A stretch of DNA of 64,000 nucleotides, taken from positions 1 through 64,000 of the IMG/VR virus record IMGVR_UViG_3300027917_000046. The stretch is one strand, 5' to 3'. Source of the stretch: a virus. Each line of letters starts with the position of its first letter. Position 1 is the stretch's first letter. This document shows, piece after piece, positions 16,295-23,722 of the stretch. The position numbers were made by a program, and so were the translations under genes. The notes below the pieces were generated by a model. The model was not told the origin of the DNA and searched no databases. It worked only from the letters and a program-made list of their open reading frames with translations.

Positions 16295-16648
16295 ATGAGT
16301 TTCGCACGATATGGTAATGTTGAGCTGAAGAAGTACCTCTCGCACGGAGTGTCGCGGTACGAAGGGCCTCTGACCTTGGAAGATGGTGAGACTGAACTCC
16401 GTTTCGTGGGACTGTCTTACCCGGACAAGCCCTATGAGTTCGACATCGTTGATCCTAAGAACGGCTGGATGAAGCTCGACGAGTTCAAGCTCGAGCAGTT
16501 CGGAGATCAACGTCGTCAGGACATTCATGTCCCAAACCTCGGCCTGAGCTTGCGCGCTTGGATCGGAAAGACCCGTAAGGGTAAGTTCTGTATCAAGTTC
16601 GTAATCCTCGACGAGAAGGGCATGCCTCCGGCACCCCGTCCTCGGTAA
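16295..16648 (+). CDS. Early hypothetical protein (117 aa)
   Basis: ATG at 16295 has an AAGGAG Shine-Dalgarno; an upstream in-frame TTG at 16274 lies before it and was not used. The 117-residue product begins MSFARYGNVELKKYLSHGV and is a mixed alpha/beta, charged soluble protein ending in a Pro/Arg tail. No catalytic motif or family recognised. It stands alone between a terminator-like palindrome and a structured RNA. Confidence 0.65.
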   Translation: MSFARYGNVELKKYLSHGVSRYEGPLTLEDGETELRFVGLSYPDKPYEFDIVDPKNGWMKLDEFKLEQFGDQRRQDIHVPNLGLSLRAWIGKTRKGKFCIKFVILDEKGMPPAPRPR

Positions 16649-16680
16649 TTTGCGACCTGGTCGCATGGTAGTCGTTTATC

Positions 16681-16756
16681 GGAGCTAGCTGCGGGGTAAC
16701 CGCGGTGAAGGGGCGAGCGTTAAGCCACTGTGGCAACACGCTCCCCCGCTCCACCA
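16681..16756 (+). ncRNA. 76-nt tRNA-like structured element ending in CCA
   Basis: Bases 16681-16756 are 76 long and end in ACCA, with a 5-bp acceptor-like stem joining the ends (GGAGC with GCTCC). A small arm (GCGG/CCGC, 5-base loop) sits where a D arm would be. A long 10-bp stem with a bulged C (16710-16720 with 16738-16747) replaces the anticodon and T arms. There is no T-loop, so it is not a normal tRNA. It lies directly before the Shine-Dalgarno of the next gene, so it may be a tRNA mimic or a leader regulatory RNA. Confidence 0.45.
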
Positions 16757-16771
16757 CTTAAGGAGACTTAT

Positions 16772-17032
16772 ATGAAGATCATAGTTGACATCGAAGATCT
16801 GCAGGCTGATGAGCAAACGCTGAATCACTTGACGCATGTGCTTTATGGTGCTTTAACAGAGTTTGTCGCTGTCCGTTGTACAGAGTATGCTGGCAAAGAC
16901 TACGTTGCACGCCGGTATCCGACTCTGGACGCCATGGACGCCCAAGCTATGCGTACTACAATCTGGCAACGCTGTAGGGTTGCCGATGAACTTCGCGCAG
17001 CTTGTGCCCATGGTGTTACTATTGAGGAGTAA
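16772..17032 (+). CDS. Early hypothetical protein (86 aa)
   Basis: ATG at 16772 follows AAGGAGACTTAT; the in-frame extension upstream runs through the structured RNA and is not used. The 86-residue product begins MKIIVDIEDLQADEQTLNHL and is acidic and mostly helical. No family recognised. The tRNA-like element ends 15 bases before the start codon and could control translation. Confidence 0.65.
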   Translation: MKIIVDIEDLQADEQTLNHLTHVLYGALTEFVAVRCTEYAGKDYVARRYPTLDAMDAQAMRTTIWQRCRVADELRAACAHGVTIEE

Positions 17033-17037
17033 TAGCC

Positions 17038-17289
17038 ATGTTAGAGATCGTATTGTGGTTTGGCTTCATAACCGCGATCGGTGAGTTCATATTGTTGAAA
17101 ACACTGCCCTGTAGGCTACGAGCTTGGCTCGTAGGGCCAGGGCAGCATCTGACCCACTTTGGGTTTGCTGCATTCAACTTATGGATTCATTGGGGCACAG
17201 TGACTGGTACGATGACTGCTGTTGTTGCATTCATTGTATCCACAGTCGTCTGTGATTTTGTGCGTCGCACGACAACGCGTAGCGCGTAA
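17038..17289 (+). CDS. Small membrane protein
   Basis: An 83-residue protein with two or three hydrophobic segments (about residues 3-20, 40-53 and 55-72) joined by a basic loop, ending in an Arg/Thr-rich tail. ATG at 17038 has a GAGGAG Shine-Dalgarno overlapping the previous stop. Likely an inner-membrane protein made early. Possible roles such as superinfection exclusion are only suggested by type. Confidence 0.65.
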   Translation: MLEIVLWFGFITAIGEFILLKTLPCRLRAWLVGPGQHLTHFGFAAFNLWIHWGTVTGTMTAVVAFIVSTVVCDFVRRTTTRSA

Positions 17290-17361
17290 CGTCAGCACAA
17301 GAGCATAAGCCCTAATCCTTAACTACTTAAGATAAACGCCAACGTGTGAGAAAGGAGCAGC

Positions 17362-17694
17362 ATGGGGAAAAATATAAAGGTAGGCGATCTGGCCTATATA
17401 TACCGCTCCGCTGCATGCTGCGGTGCGAACAACGACATTGGAAAGATCGGCCAGATAGCAGCCATCCATAGAGTAACACTGTGGTGTACTAAATGCTGGA
17501 CAGCGTACACCGGAATGTATGCAACTTGGACTAGTAGTCCTGTCGATACTTATCCCATCTACATGCTCAAACCCATTGATGGACTGAGCCAGGATGAGAA
17601 GCTCGAAGAGTCCATATTTCATCCCTATGGAGAGCACGCTCGGGTAACAGAAGAGGCAGCAAAGCCCTCGCGTCCCGTCCCACAGAAGGTGTAG
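17362..17694 (+). CDS. Cys-containing hypothetical protein
   Basis: A 110-residue protein starting MGKNIKVGDLAYIYRSAACC, with AACCGA and CTKC motifs about 20 residues apart that could hold a metal. The first half looks like a small beta-barrel (KVGDLAYI, IGKIGQIAAI). The C-terminus is charged and Pro-rich. The ATG is preceded by GAAAGGAGCAGC. No family recognised; a nucleic-acid-binding role is possible from the fold impression. Confidence 0.6.
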   Translation: MGKNIKVGDLAYIYRSAACCGANNDIGKIGQIAAIHRVTLWCTKCWTAYTGMYATWTSSPVDTYPIYMLKPIDGLSQDEKLEESIFHPYGEHARVTEEAAKPSRPVPQKV

Positions 17695-17714
17695 TTTAGT
17701 TAGAGGAGTCGCAT

Positions 17715-17840
17715 ATGGTAATTATGAATGATAGACGTAGAGCCAAACTGCTGAGCAGGTTGTGGCAACACGACAGTGTCGCTGCCATACGGATCGCTGT
17801 GTGGTACTACGACGCAGATATTTTCTTTTATCTATGGTAG
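17715..17840 (+). CDS. Short basic protein (41 aa)
   Basis: ATG at 17715 follows AGAGGAGTCGCAT and encodes 41 residues: a basic start (MVIMNDRRRAKLLSRLW) and an aromatic, hydrophobic end (VWYYDADIFFYLW). It could lie on the membrane surface. The gene is too short for composition statistics; support is the strong Shine-Dalgarno and tight spacing to its neighbours. Confidence 0.5.
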   Translation: MVIMNDRRRAKLLSRLWQHDSVAAIRIAVWYYDADIFFYLW

Positions 17841-17862
17841 TCCACATGTGGAGACACAATTT

Positions 17863-18051
17863 ATGTCGCTACTAAAGAAGGTCACAGTCCTAAGTCCTCT
17901 GGTTGAGGAGCTCGGTGTATTCATCGTGCCCGAGAACTCAGTTGCTTGTAATCTGTTGTTATACCTGCTTGAGGAGAAAGAGATTGCCTATGACATCGAA
18001 TCCATCCAAAGACCGGGGTCGCGTAGTTCACTGCAAGAAAGAGAAGTTTGA
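17863..18051 (+). CDS. Hypothetical protein (62 aa)
   Basis: ATG at 17863 has TGGAGA ten bases upstream. The 62-residue product begins MSLLKKVTVLSPLVEELG, with an alternating beta/alpha feel and acidic helix (LYLLEEKEIAYDIES). It overlaps the next gene (DUF4326-like) by 62 bases in another frame. The arrangement resembles a thioredoxin- or SLOG-like small domain, but no residues confirm that. Confidence 0.55.
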   Translation: MSLLKKVTVLSPLVEELGVFIVPENSVACNLLLYLLEEKEIAYDIESIQRPGSRSSLQEREV

Positions 18052-18283
18052 TGTATATATCGGACGGCCTGGGTACTTCGGTAATCCGTTCGTACTACAT
18101 CGAGAACAAGATCGTGAGTCTGTCGTTCATCGTTACGAGCTCTATGCTCGGAAGCGCATGATCGAGGACATCGAGTTCGAGAAAAAGATCAAAGACCTGT
18201 ACGGCAAAACGCTTGGATGCTATTGTGCTCCAAGACTTTGTCATGGAGATATCTTGTTAAAAATCGCAGAGGAGCTACAGTAA
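17990..18283 (+). CDS. DUF4326-like protein
   Basis: A 97-residue protein from ATG at 17990. It has the DUF4326 pattern: RVVHC, then VYIGRPGYFGNPFV, then LYGKTLGCYCAPRLCHGDIL. The GNPF loop and the clustered Cys/His at the C-terminus are conserved in the family, which occurs in many phages and bacteria and has no firmly established function. It overlaps the preceding gene and is followed by tRNA-Tyr. Confidence 0.75.
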   Translation: MTSNPSKDRGRVVHCKKEKFDVYIGRPGYFGNPFVLHREQDRESVVHRYELYARKRMIEDIEFEKKIKDLYGKTLGCYCAPRLCHGDILLKIAEELQ

Positions 18284-18292
18284 TTAACCAAT

Positions 18293-18379
18293 GGATGAGA
18301 CGCCCAAATGGTAGGGCACCGGGCTGTAAACCCGTGGTCGGCTAGTTCCGTGTAGGTTCGAATCCTACCTCATCCACCA
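18293..18379 (+). tRNA. tRNA-Tyr (GUA)
   Basis: An 87-base cloverleaf with encoded CCA. The 7-bp acceptor GGATGAG/CTCATCC is perfect, the anticodon loop is CTGTAAA (anticodon GTA), the variable arm is long as in bacterial tRNA-Tyr, and the T arm is GTAGG-TTCGAAT-CCTAC. It lies in the early array and would supplement host tRNA or replace tRNA cut by host anticodon nucleases. Confidence 0.95.
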
Positions 18380-18400
18380 AATTTGCACTATGGAGCCGCT

Positions 18401-18595
18401 ATGAAAACCTTCTTAGTAGACTACAAATACAGAGTCAAAGCAGTCAATGATGTAGATGCGCAAGAACGCACGCTATTGTACATCTATAACTCTGATTACC
18501 GTAATGCGTGCAAAGCATCGAGTAATCCAGTCGTCAAGGAAGAGATCACCATCAGACAAGTAACTGAATCAGACGGATGGGAGATAGCACCATGA
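18401..18595 (+). CDS. Hypothetical protein (64 aa)
   Basis: ATG at 18401 with TGGAG upstream; an in-frame TTG at 18383 is less likely. The 64-residue product (MKTFLVDYKYRVKAVNDVDA...) has two beta-like stretches around a helix, like small nucleic-acid or ligand-binding folds. It overlaps the next gene by ATGA. No family recognised. Confidence 0.6.
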   Translation: MKTFLVDYKYRVKAVNDVDAQERTLLYIYNSDYRNACKASSNPVVKEEITIRQVTESDGWEIAP

Positions 18596-18933
18596 AAATA
18601 CGTAAGATAGTAACTGTCGAAACAAGAATGTTCAGAATCATCGTTATGTGCGGCATAGTTATATTCTTGTTCTCAGTTATTTGTTTGTTAGCCGCCATTA
18701 TGGCAGAACAAGAGTTGCGTTACCTGCAGAAACGCAGCTCATATCCAATACGTGTTGAGAAGGAGATCTTCGATGTTGGAACCTACAGGTGTCAAAAACA
18801 GCTCGATTACGTCATCTTCCCACGGAAAGGTCAAACGTACGTATTCGCATGTAGTGACGGCAACAAATACAAAGACACCATCACCCTTACAACGACAGTG
18901 GATAAGCCAGCAGTCGACTATGCATTGGACTAA
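18592..18933 (+). CDS. Single-pass membrane protein
   Basis: A 113-residue protein with one strong membrane segment (about residues 15-39, IIVMCGIVIFLFSVICLLAA). A periplasmic or cytoplasmic domain with two Cys (YRCQKQ, FACSDG) follows. ATG at 18592 overlaps the previous stop as ATGA. Topology is unknown; a basic N-terminus (MKIRKIV) favours N-in and C-out, which would place the Cys pair in the periplasm. Confidence 0.6.
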   Translation: MKIRKIVTVETRMFRIIVMCGIVIFLFSVICLLAAIMAEQELRYLQKRSSYPIRVEKEIFDVGTYRCQKQLDYVIFPRKGQTYVFACSDGNKYKDTITLTTTVDKPAVDYALD

Positions 18934-19396
18934 CTGGCTACTGACCGTTTTCATATTACTACTCTTGTCTTTCGCTTATAGTAATGTTGATGGTGCTGAT
19001 TTATCTTTGAAGGATAAAGTAGGGTCAGTACTTATTTTGCATGACAGTAAGTGTGATAGTAAGAAAGTACTTTATGTCATGACATATAGAAAGCTTCCAA
19101 CGAAAGGAATGAAAAATGCTGAGTTCTTCTCAGTCAGTAAAGGAGCAACAAAAGGATGCTGGGATGCGAACCCGAAAACAGGACAAATCTTCCTCCTCTT
19201 CGAAAACGGCATGTGGTCAACCAGTTTCTATCTACACCAGTTTGGAGAAGAAGGCAAAGAGCTCAGACCTCGTAGCGGCCAACAGAGTAAACACCATACT
19301 AACAAGAAACAGTTCTTCGCCGAATTGGCCAGAGACACAGCTAATGATGGCTATATTACATCAAACAGTAATGGATCTAATAAGCCCGGAAGATGA
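18920..19396 (+). CDS. Secreted protein (158 aa)
   Basis: From ATG at 18920 this gives 158 residues with a hydrophobic signal peptide (about 1-27, LLTVFILLLLSFAYS then NVDGADL). The mature part is soluble, with two Cys (DSKCDSKK, KGCWDANP). Upstream in-frame codons overlap the previous gene and look like shadow sequence. With its neighbour it forms an envelope-directed pair in the early region. Function unknown; the weak Shine-Dalgarno suggests coupling to the gene before. Confidence 0.55.
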   Translation: MHWTNWLLTVFILLLLSFAYSNVDGADLSLKDKVGSVLILHDSKCDSKKVLYVMTYRKLPTKGMKNAEFFSVSKGATKGCWDANPKTGQIFLLFENGMWSTSFYLHQFGEEGKELRPRSGQQSKHHTNKKQFFAELARDTANDGYITSNSNGSNKPGR

Positions 19397-19538
19397 ATAC
19401 ATTGAAGCAAATGCAAGAAGGTTTCTAAGAATGAAATGGTTCACAATGGTTTGTGACTATTGTGGTTTAGATCCACAATTTGCTCGCGAACTGATAAGAG
19501 GAGCTCATGAAATCAAGAGACAACGAAAAACCCATTGA
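19344..19538 (+). CDS. Hypothetical protein (64 aa)
   Basis: Tandem ATG codons at 19344 and 19347 begin this short frame, which overlaps the end of the secreted-protein gene. The 64-residue product has a helical centre (EDEYIEANARRFLRMKWF) and a CDYCGLD segment. The part upstream of 19344 in the same frame is a shadow of the neighbouring gene. No family recognised. Confidence 0.55.
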   Translation: MMAILHQTVMDLISPEDEYIEANARRFLRMKWFTMVCDYCGLDPQFARELIRGAHEIKRQRKTH

Positions 19539-20601
19539 AGTAGCAATCGACTCAAGTTCACCTTTATGGCGCCTGCTTGAGCCGATAGATCCAAACGGTG
19601 ATCCTCTCGACCTGTTAATCAGGGCTGAGGATGGCGACGAAATCGCAATTTCAATCTTAAGACCATGGAAAGGAAACACAATGAACTACCTGAATCATCT
19701 TGTAAACGAATGCGACGAGAACCGCATCAGTCAGTCTGCCCTCGTCACGGCGATTCGTTCCATCGCTAACCTCTGTCACGGAAATCTGCAAACCATCAGC
19801 AGCGTACGTCTCGCCAACATCGAGAAACGCGGCGATGCTGATTTGACCCGTGCAATGGTGGAAGGCACGATGGATCATCCCGCCGGCGAACCAGGCGACG
19901 AAGGAGCTGAAATCGAACGTTCAGCAGAGCTTGGTTTTGCACATCGTCTGACCGTAACGCAACGTGGTGATTGCTTTGCTTCAATCAGGGAAGCATGTTT
20001 CAATCTGGCTGCAGAACGCGGCTTTACTGGGTTCGATGCACCCCGTAACTTCAAGGATTACCTCGAAGGTAGGGTCGCCCGCCTTCGTACCGGCGCTGTC
20101 AGTGAAGCTGATATTGCTGTGATCCAGAAGAAGATGCTGGGTTATGATCGTGACCAAGCAAAGGCTTTTGCCCTGAAGAGCAACAAAGCTCGTGCAGAAG
20201 AGCTCGAGAAGAACGCAGACGCAGTAATCGCTGAAGACAGTTCGTACGAAACTGACATCGACTTTGAGGAAGCCTGTGGTTCGCTGGGTTGGCTATTCCA
20301 GCAACGCATGCGCGTCAAGGTTATCGACGGTATCATGTATGAAGTCAAGCGAATCGACAAGGTTCTGGAGAATCACACAACGTTTGAAGCACTCATCGCA
20401 AAAAGGAACGATCTGTCCCTTGATGCGCTCGTCCTCGAGAATGAGCTCAAACAATTCGAGAGGACCTACCGTACCTCCATCAACAAAGAAATGGGTGAGA
20501 CTGGTTGGACGCCCTCGGTAGTTGATCCTGAACATCAGAGCAAGATGAACTACACCAGGAAGTTGATTGCACTGCAGGCGCAAGAGCAGCAAGCTGCTTA
20601 G
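19507..20601 (+). CDS. Helical protein of unknown function (364 aa)
   Basis: ATG at 19507 has AAGAGGAGCTC upstream and encodes 364 residues. The first 58 are acidic. From Met at 19681, itself behind AAAGGAAACACA, the rest is a long alpha-helical soluble protein with Glu/Lys-rich segments (about 200-350). The second start could make a separate 306-residue form. No motif recognised. The strong terminator that follows makes this the last gene of the first early unit. Abundant helix and no Cys clusters fit a structural or DNA-associated host-takeover protein. Confidence 0.65.
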   Translation: MKSRDNEKPIEVAIDSSSPLWRLLEPIDPNGDPLDLLIRAEDGDEIAISILRPWKGNTMNYLNHLVNECDENRISQSALVTAIRSIANLCHGNLQTISSVRLANIEKRGDADLTRAMVEGTMDHPAGEPGDEGAEIERSAELGFAHRLTVTQRGDCFASIREACFNLAAERGFTGFDAPRNFKDYLEGRVARLRTGAVSEADIAVIQKKMLGYDRDQAKAFALKSNKARAEELEKNADAVIAEDSSYETDIDFEEACGSLGWLFQQRMRVKVIDGIMYEVKRIDKVLENHTTFEALIAKRNDLSLDALVLENELKQFERTYRTSINKEMGETGWTPSVVDPEHQSKMNYTRKLIALQAQEQQAA

Positions 20602-20631
20602 TCTGTCTCCTCAGCGGCTCCTCGCTGATTA

Positions 20632-20667
20632 CCCCGCCGGTGGCAACCCCACTGGCGGGGGTTTTTT
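20632..20667 (+). terminator. Strong intrinsic terminator
   Basis: A GC-rich hairpin (CCCCGCC at 20632-20638 with GGCGGGG at 20654-20660, extended inside by GTGG/CCAC) is followed by six T residues. It closes the first early transcription unit. Confidence 0.9.
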
Positions 20668-20698
20668 ATTTGAATAACTACTCTATATGGGGACTAAT

Positions 20699-21289
20699 AT
20701 GAAACGTCCATTTTGGTTTATGTACGCAGTCATACTGGGTACACTTTTGTTGTTTGGCAACGGTAACGCAGCTCCTCCAGTGTTTGAAGGTGGTCTCGGT
20801 TTCGGTAAGGGGCAGGGAGTAGCCTGTAATGGCCCCGCTGCGCTCATGAATCCGTTCTGTAGAGGCGTAACACCACCGTCTCCTCCGCCTCCGCCCGTAA
20901 CACCTCCGCCCGTAACACCTCCTCCTGTGACGCCTCCTCCTGTGACGCCTCCGCCCGTAACACCTCCGCCCGTAACACCTCCGCCCACGGTAACACCGCC
21001 TGTAGCACCGCCACCGCCTAGTACTACGCCGCCGGCTACAACGCCACCGAGTACAGCAGCGCCGTCATCGCAAGGTGGAAGTAATGCAACGCAGAATGCG
21101 GGCCATAGTGGCAAATCTACATTTGCCAAGGTTGTAGAAATTGGCATCGCTGCAATTACGGCCTACATCATTATCTGTATGATCGTTGAGCAGAACGATG
21201 ATGTCTCCCAGGAAGATAAAGACTACTGGTGTGGTCGAGACGAAGAGTGGGAAGGTACTCCATTCCCAGTTGACAACTCAATCGATTAG
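20699..21289 (+). CDS. Proline-stalk envelope protein
   Basis: From ATG at 20699 (GGGGAC upstream; an ATG four codons earlier is possible) this gives 196 residues. They comprise an N-terminal signal or anchor (MKRPFWFMYAVILGTLLLFG), a short domain with two Cys, a Pro-rich stalk of repeated VTPPP units (about 57-100), a Gly/Ser/Asn linker, a second membrane segment (VVEIGIAAITAYIIICMIV), and an acidic tail with one Cys. A stiff proline rod between two hydrophobic ends could span the periplasm, as unimolecular spanins do, but there is no lipobox. It starts a new unit after the terminator. Confidence 0.65.
   Translation: MKRPFWFMYAVILGTLLLFGNGNAAPPVFEGGLGFGKGQGVACNGPAALMNPFCRGVTPPSPPPPPVTPPPVTPPPVTPPPVTPPPVTPPPVTPPPTVTPPVAPPPPSTTPPATTPPSTAAPSSQGGSNATQNAGHSGKSTFAKVVEIGIAAITAYIIICMIVEQNDDVSQEDKDYWCGRDEEWEGTPFPVDNSID
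20891..20980 (+). repeat. Six tandem 15-base repeats encoding VTPPP
   Basis: The unit CCGCCCGTAACACCT or its variant CCTCCTGTGACGCCT occurs six times in a row in the order A-A-B-B-A-A. Synonymous variation keeps the peptide constant. Repeat number could change by slippage and alter stalk length. Confidence 0.85.
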
Positions 21290-21373
21290 TTTTGAATGGG
21301 AACTGGTGGTACCCAATGGCGGGTTTAAATGGAATGCCCCTCCAGCCACCAGAGCCCAAGTGAAAGAGAAGAA

Positions 21374-21670
21374 ATGAGCGAGACGACTATCCTTGTTGTG
21401 CTGTGGGCCATAACGAGTGTAATTTACATAGGTGTATTCCTACACGCTTATTACAGGATGGGGGAGGGTTTTATGAAAACGAATACTTTGGGCGACATTA
21501 TTCGCAAGGCAGAGCTTAAGCAAGATCGAATTGACGCCTATCGACGCGGCGAATATGTCATTGGTCATCACGCGTTTGATGGTTGCACTGGGTTATGGAC
21601 CAAGGCGGATTGGATCAAGGCCGTCACGTTCAATGATCCGCGTTTGGAAAAGGAAAAGTTTGATGACTAA
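21374..21670 (+). CDS. Membrane-anchored small protein
   Basis: ATG at 21374 after AAAGAGAAGAA gives 98 residues: an N-terminal membrane segment (about 5-27, ILVVLWAITSVIYIGVFL) and a soluble C-terminal domain containing GHHAFDGCTGLW. No family recognised. The next gene overlaps its end by eight bases. Confidence 0.6.
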   Translation: MSETTILVVLWAITSVIYIGVFLHAYYRMGEGFMKTNTLGDIIRKAELKQDRIDAYRRGEYVIGHHAFDGCTGLWTKADWIKAVTFNDPRLEKEKFDD

Positions 21671-22004
21671 CCTGCCTCAGCTTATGAGCGAGACGCCGAG
21701 AACGGATGCCCTTACCGGAACATTTTATTTGCGATGCGATGAATGCCCGCAACCTGATAGATGCGAGCGTATGAAATCCGTGCATCCTGACGACGTGAAA
21801 GCCCTTGAACGCGAACTAGCCGCTGTCGAGGCGAAGCTGCGGGAGTGCGAGAAAGATGCGGAACGGTGGCGGATTTTGGTCGATAAATCTTTAGGCCCGG
21901 TTCCTACGTTTTCTATTCACTATTGCATAGGGCACGATTGGTGCCGAGCGGTCTGGCGCGGGGAGCTGCAATCCGTCATCGACGCAGCGAGGGAGGAAAA
22001 ATGA
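21663..22004 (+). CDS. Modular coiled-coil protein of the MSETPRTDA/IDAAREEK type
   Basis: ATG at 21663 (AAGGAAAAG upstream) gives 113 residues; an internal ATG at 21684 starts exactly at MSETPRTDA. Four Cys (RCDECPQPDRC, RECEK) suggest a small metal site near the N-terminus. A coiled coil (LERELAAVEAKLRECEKDAE) leads to a C-terminal IDAAREEK motif. The same N-terminal motif recurs in the next gene, and the same coiled coil and C-terminus in the one after. Such Ead/Ea22-like phage proteins are mosaic and of unknown function. Confidence 0.7.
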   Translation: MTNLPQLMSETPRTDALTGTFYLRCDECPQPDRCERMKSVHPDDVKALERELAAVEAKLRECEKDAERWRILVDKSLGPVPTFSIHYCIGHDWCRAVWRGELQSVIDAAREEK

Positions 22005-22195
22005 GCGAGACACCTAGAACAGATGCGAATAGTTGGATTAGTCCAGAAAGCGATTCGGGACGTGTTTGTGATGCGCGTTTTGCCGCCGAACTAGAACTTC
22101 AGTTGGCCGTCGCTAAGGCCACGTTCAAGAAAGCAACAGGCTATACACTGGAGGAATACGCAAAGATGAGACAGGAGATCGCAAATGAGCGATGA
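22001..22195 (+). CDS. Modular MSETPRTDA protein (64 aa)
   Basis: ATG at 22001 follows GGGAGGAAAA and overlaps the previous stop as ATGA. The 64-residue product starts with the same MSETPRTDA motif as its neighbour but continues differently (NSWISPESDSGRVCDAR and a helix). It appears to be a shortened member of the same mosaic family. No known function. Confidence 0.65.
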   Translation: MSETPRTDANSWISPESDSGRVCDARFAAELELQLAVAKATFKKATGYTLEEYAKMRQEIANER

Positions 22196-22694
22196 ATGTA
22201 TGTACCCCGGCTGTCATCGCAGATCGAGCGGCTATTATGACATTACGATTACCGGCATCGGGGACTTCATCTTCCATTGCGATGACGTAATTCATAAAGA
22301 ATGGGCCTTTGCAAAAGAAAGGATGATTAGTGAAAGGCGAAAAAAAGAGCGCGAGGAAAAGAAAATGAGCCACTACATAGAACGATGGTGCCAAGAGCAT
22401 AAGGAATGGGACGACGATGTAGATTGCCCATCAGAAGGATGTCCGAAGTGTATCGAGGAAGGGAAATTCAAGACGCGGGCTATGCTGAAAGCGGAAGTCG
22501 AGCGGCTGACGCGGGAGCGGGATGAGGCGCAGGAGGATGCGGAGCGATATCGTAAAAAACGCGATATTGATGCCGGAGCATATGTCAGGTCCGATGCTTA
22601 TCGGAACAATCCACCGAGGGTTCGTGATTCATTGTTAGCCGCTTGGTGGGAGGCATACAACGCCGCCATTGACGCAGCACGGGAGGAGAAATGA
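22185..22694 (+). CDS. Modular Cys-rich coiled-coil protein ending IDAAREEK
   Basis: A 169-residue protein from ATG at 22185 (GGAGATCGCAA). It has an N-terminal Cys/His region (MSDECMYPGCHRR, then HCDD), a charged helix, a second Cys cluster (CPSEGCPKC), a coiled coil (LKAEVERLTRERDEAQEDAE), and the C-terminal IDAAREEK motif shared with the gene at 21663. It looks like a fusion of a zinc-binding part with the common tail module. Function unknown. Confidence 0.65.
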   Translation: MSDECMYPGCHRRSSGYYDITITGIGDFIFHCDDVIHKEWAFAKERMISERRKKEREEKKMSHYIERWCQEHKEWDDDVDCPSEGCPKCIEEGKFKTRAMLKAEVERLTRERDEAQEDAERYRKKRDIDAGAYVRSDAYRNNPPRVRDSLLAAWWEAYNAAIDAAREEK

Positions 22695-23722
22695 GTGAAC
22701 AAGTAGCCCTGTTTCTCGGACGCTTTGCCCCGTTTCATAATGGACATCTGTATGTGCTGAAACGAGCAATGCAGAAATACGATCATGTGATCATGGGCGT
22801 TTGCGGATATAACAGATCCTGTGATCCAAAAACCCCGTTCTCTCCATATGATAGAATTTGGATGATTCAAAATGCTATAGAAGGAAATTTCAAAGTTTCG
22901 TATATCTACGTAAACGATTACCCGGATAGCGATCACGAATGGGCTACTGAAATCATCAAGAGCCTAGAATTCAAGATGCCTAAAGCAAAAGTAACTATCA
23001 TTGGCGCACCAAAAGATACAGATACGGACTACTATTTGAACTATCTCTCCGAAGTAACGGGTTGGCCTTTGGACCTTATACCTTATACCACCGTCAACAT
23101 TCTCCCTAGTTCTACGCTTGTCCGCGAATTACTCTTTCACGGATCGCTTAAAGGCGAATATGTCACGGATCCTTTTGCATTTATATCTTATCTTGTTCCC
23201 CCTTCTACTTTGAAGTTTCTTCATTCTTATATCAATACATCAGAATATAAACTCATAGTTAATTGGATTGAACAAAACAGAGCTTTACGCAGTTTTCAAC
23301 GTGCAGGAGAACCTATTTTTGTAACCACAGACGCCATATTAAGAAATATCGATAGACAAATTCTTATAATTAAACGCGGTGGAGCGACGGGCCATGGGTT
23401 GTGGGCTTTACCAGGAGGATTCGCTGAACCTGACTTAACGTTAGTAGAAAACATGCGTAAGGAATTACGCGAAGAAGTAGGTGTTGATCTAAAGAATCAG
23501 AATCCAATCCATTCGTGGGTCGAAGACAAAGTTGACCGGAGTACTAGAGGACGCACCATCACGCATGTTTTCGTGTGGGAAGTAGGGGCACCAAATGTAT
23601 TCCGATCAAATGAGGCTTTAGAGTTTCGTTGGGTTTCTTTTAAGAATTTTCCAAAAGCACAGGAGTGGTTTGAAGACCATTATTTCCTTGCTCAAAAAGG
23701 ACTAATTTATGATAATAAATGA
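22691..23722 (+). CDS. Bifunctional NMN adenylyltransferase-Nudix protein
   Basis: 343 residues in two domains. Residues 1-185 form a nucleotidylyltransferase with the GRFAPFHNGH signature (His16 and His19 of HxGH) and an LPSSTLVR motif, expected to make NAD from nicotinamide mononucleotide and ATP. Residues 200-343 carry a Nudix domain with a PGGF start and KELREEVGV; two positions of the consensus box (a Glu and the Arg) are replaced. This fusion is known from bacterial NadM-Nudix proteins and from phage KVP40 NatV. The next gene supplies the substrate, making a two-step nicotinamide-to-NAD route. Confidence 0.9.
   Translation: MSEQVALFLGRFAPFHNGHLYVLKRAMQKYDHVIMGVCGYNRSCDPKTPFSPYDRIWMIQNAIEGNFKVSYIYVNDYPDSDHEWATEIIKSLEFKMPKAKVTIIGAPKDTDTDYYLNYLSEVTGWPLDLIPYTTVNILPSSTLVRELLFHGSLKGEYVTDPFAFISYLVPPSTLKFLHSYINTSEYKLIVNWIEQNRALRSFQRAGEPIFVTTDAILRNIDRQILIIKRGGATGHGLWALPGGFAEPDLTLVENMRKELREEVGVDLKNQNPIHSWVEDKVDRSTRGRTITHVFVWEVGAPNVFRSNEALEFRWVSFKNFPKAQEWFEDHYFLAQKGLIYDNK

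Noticed and set aside
16681-16756. Standard tRNA gene
   Set aside because: No T-loop and no anticodon arm; kept only as a tRNA-like element.
18752-18919. Upstream extension of the secreted protein gene
   Set aside because: Overlaps the preceding membrane-protein gene and would hide the signal peptide inside the protein.
20891-20980. Tandem repeats considered as a CRISPR-like array
   Set aside because: 15-base units are directly adjacent with no spacers and encode VTPPP in frame.
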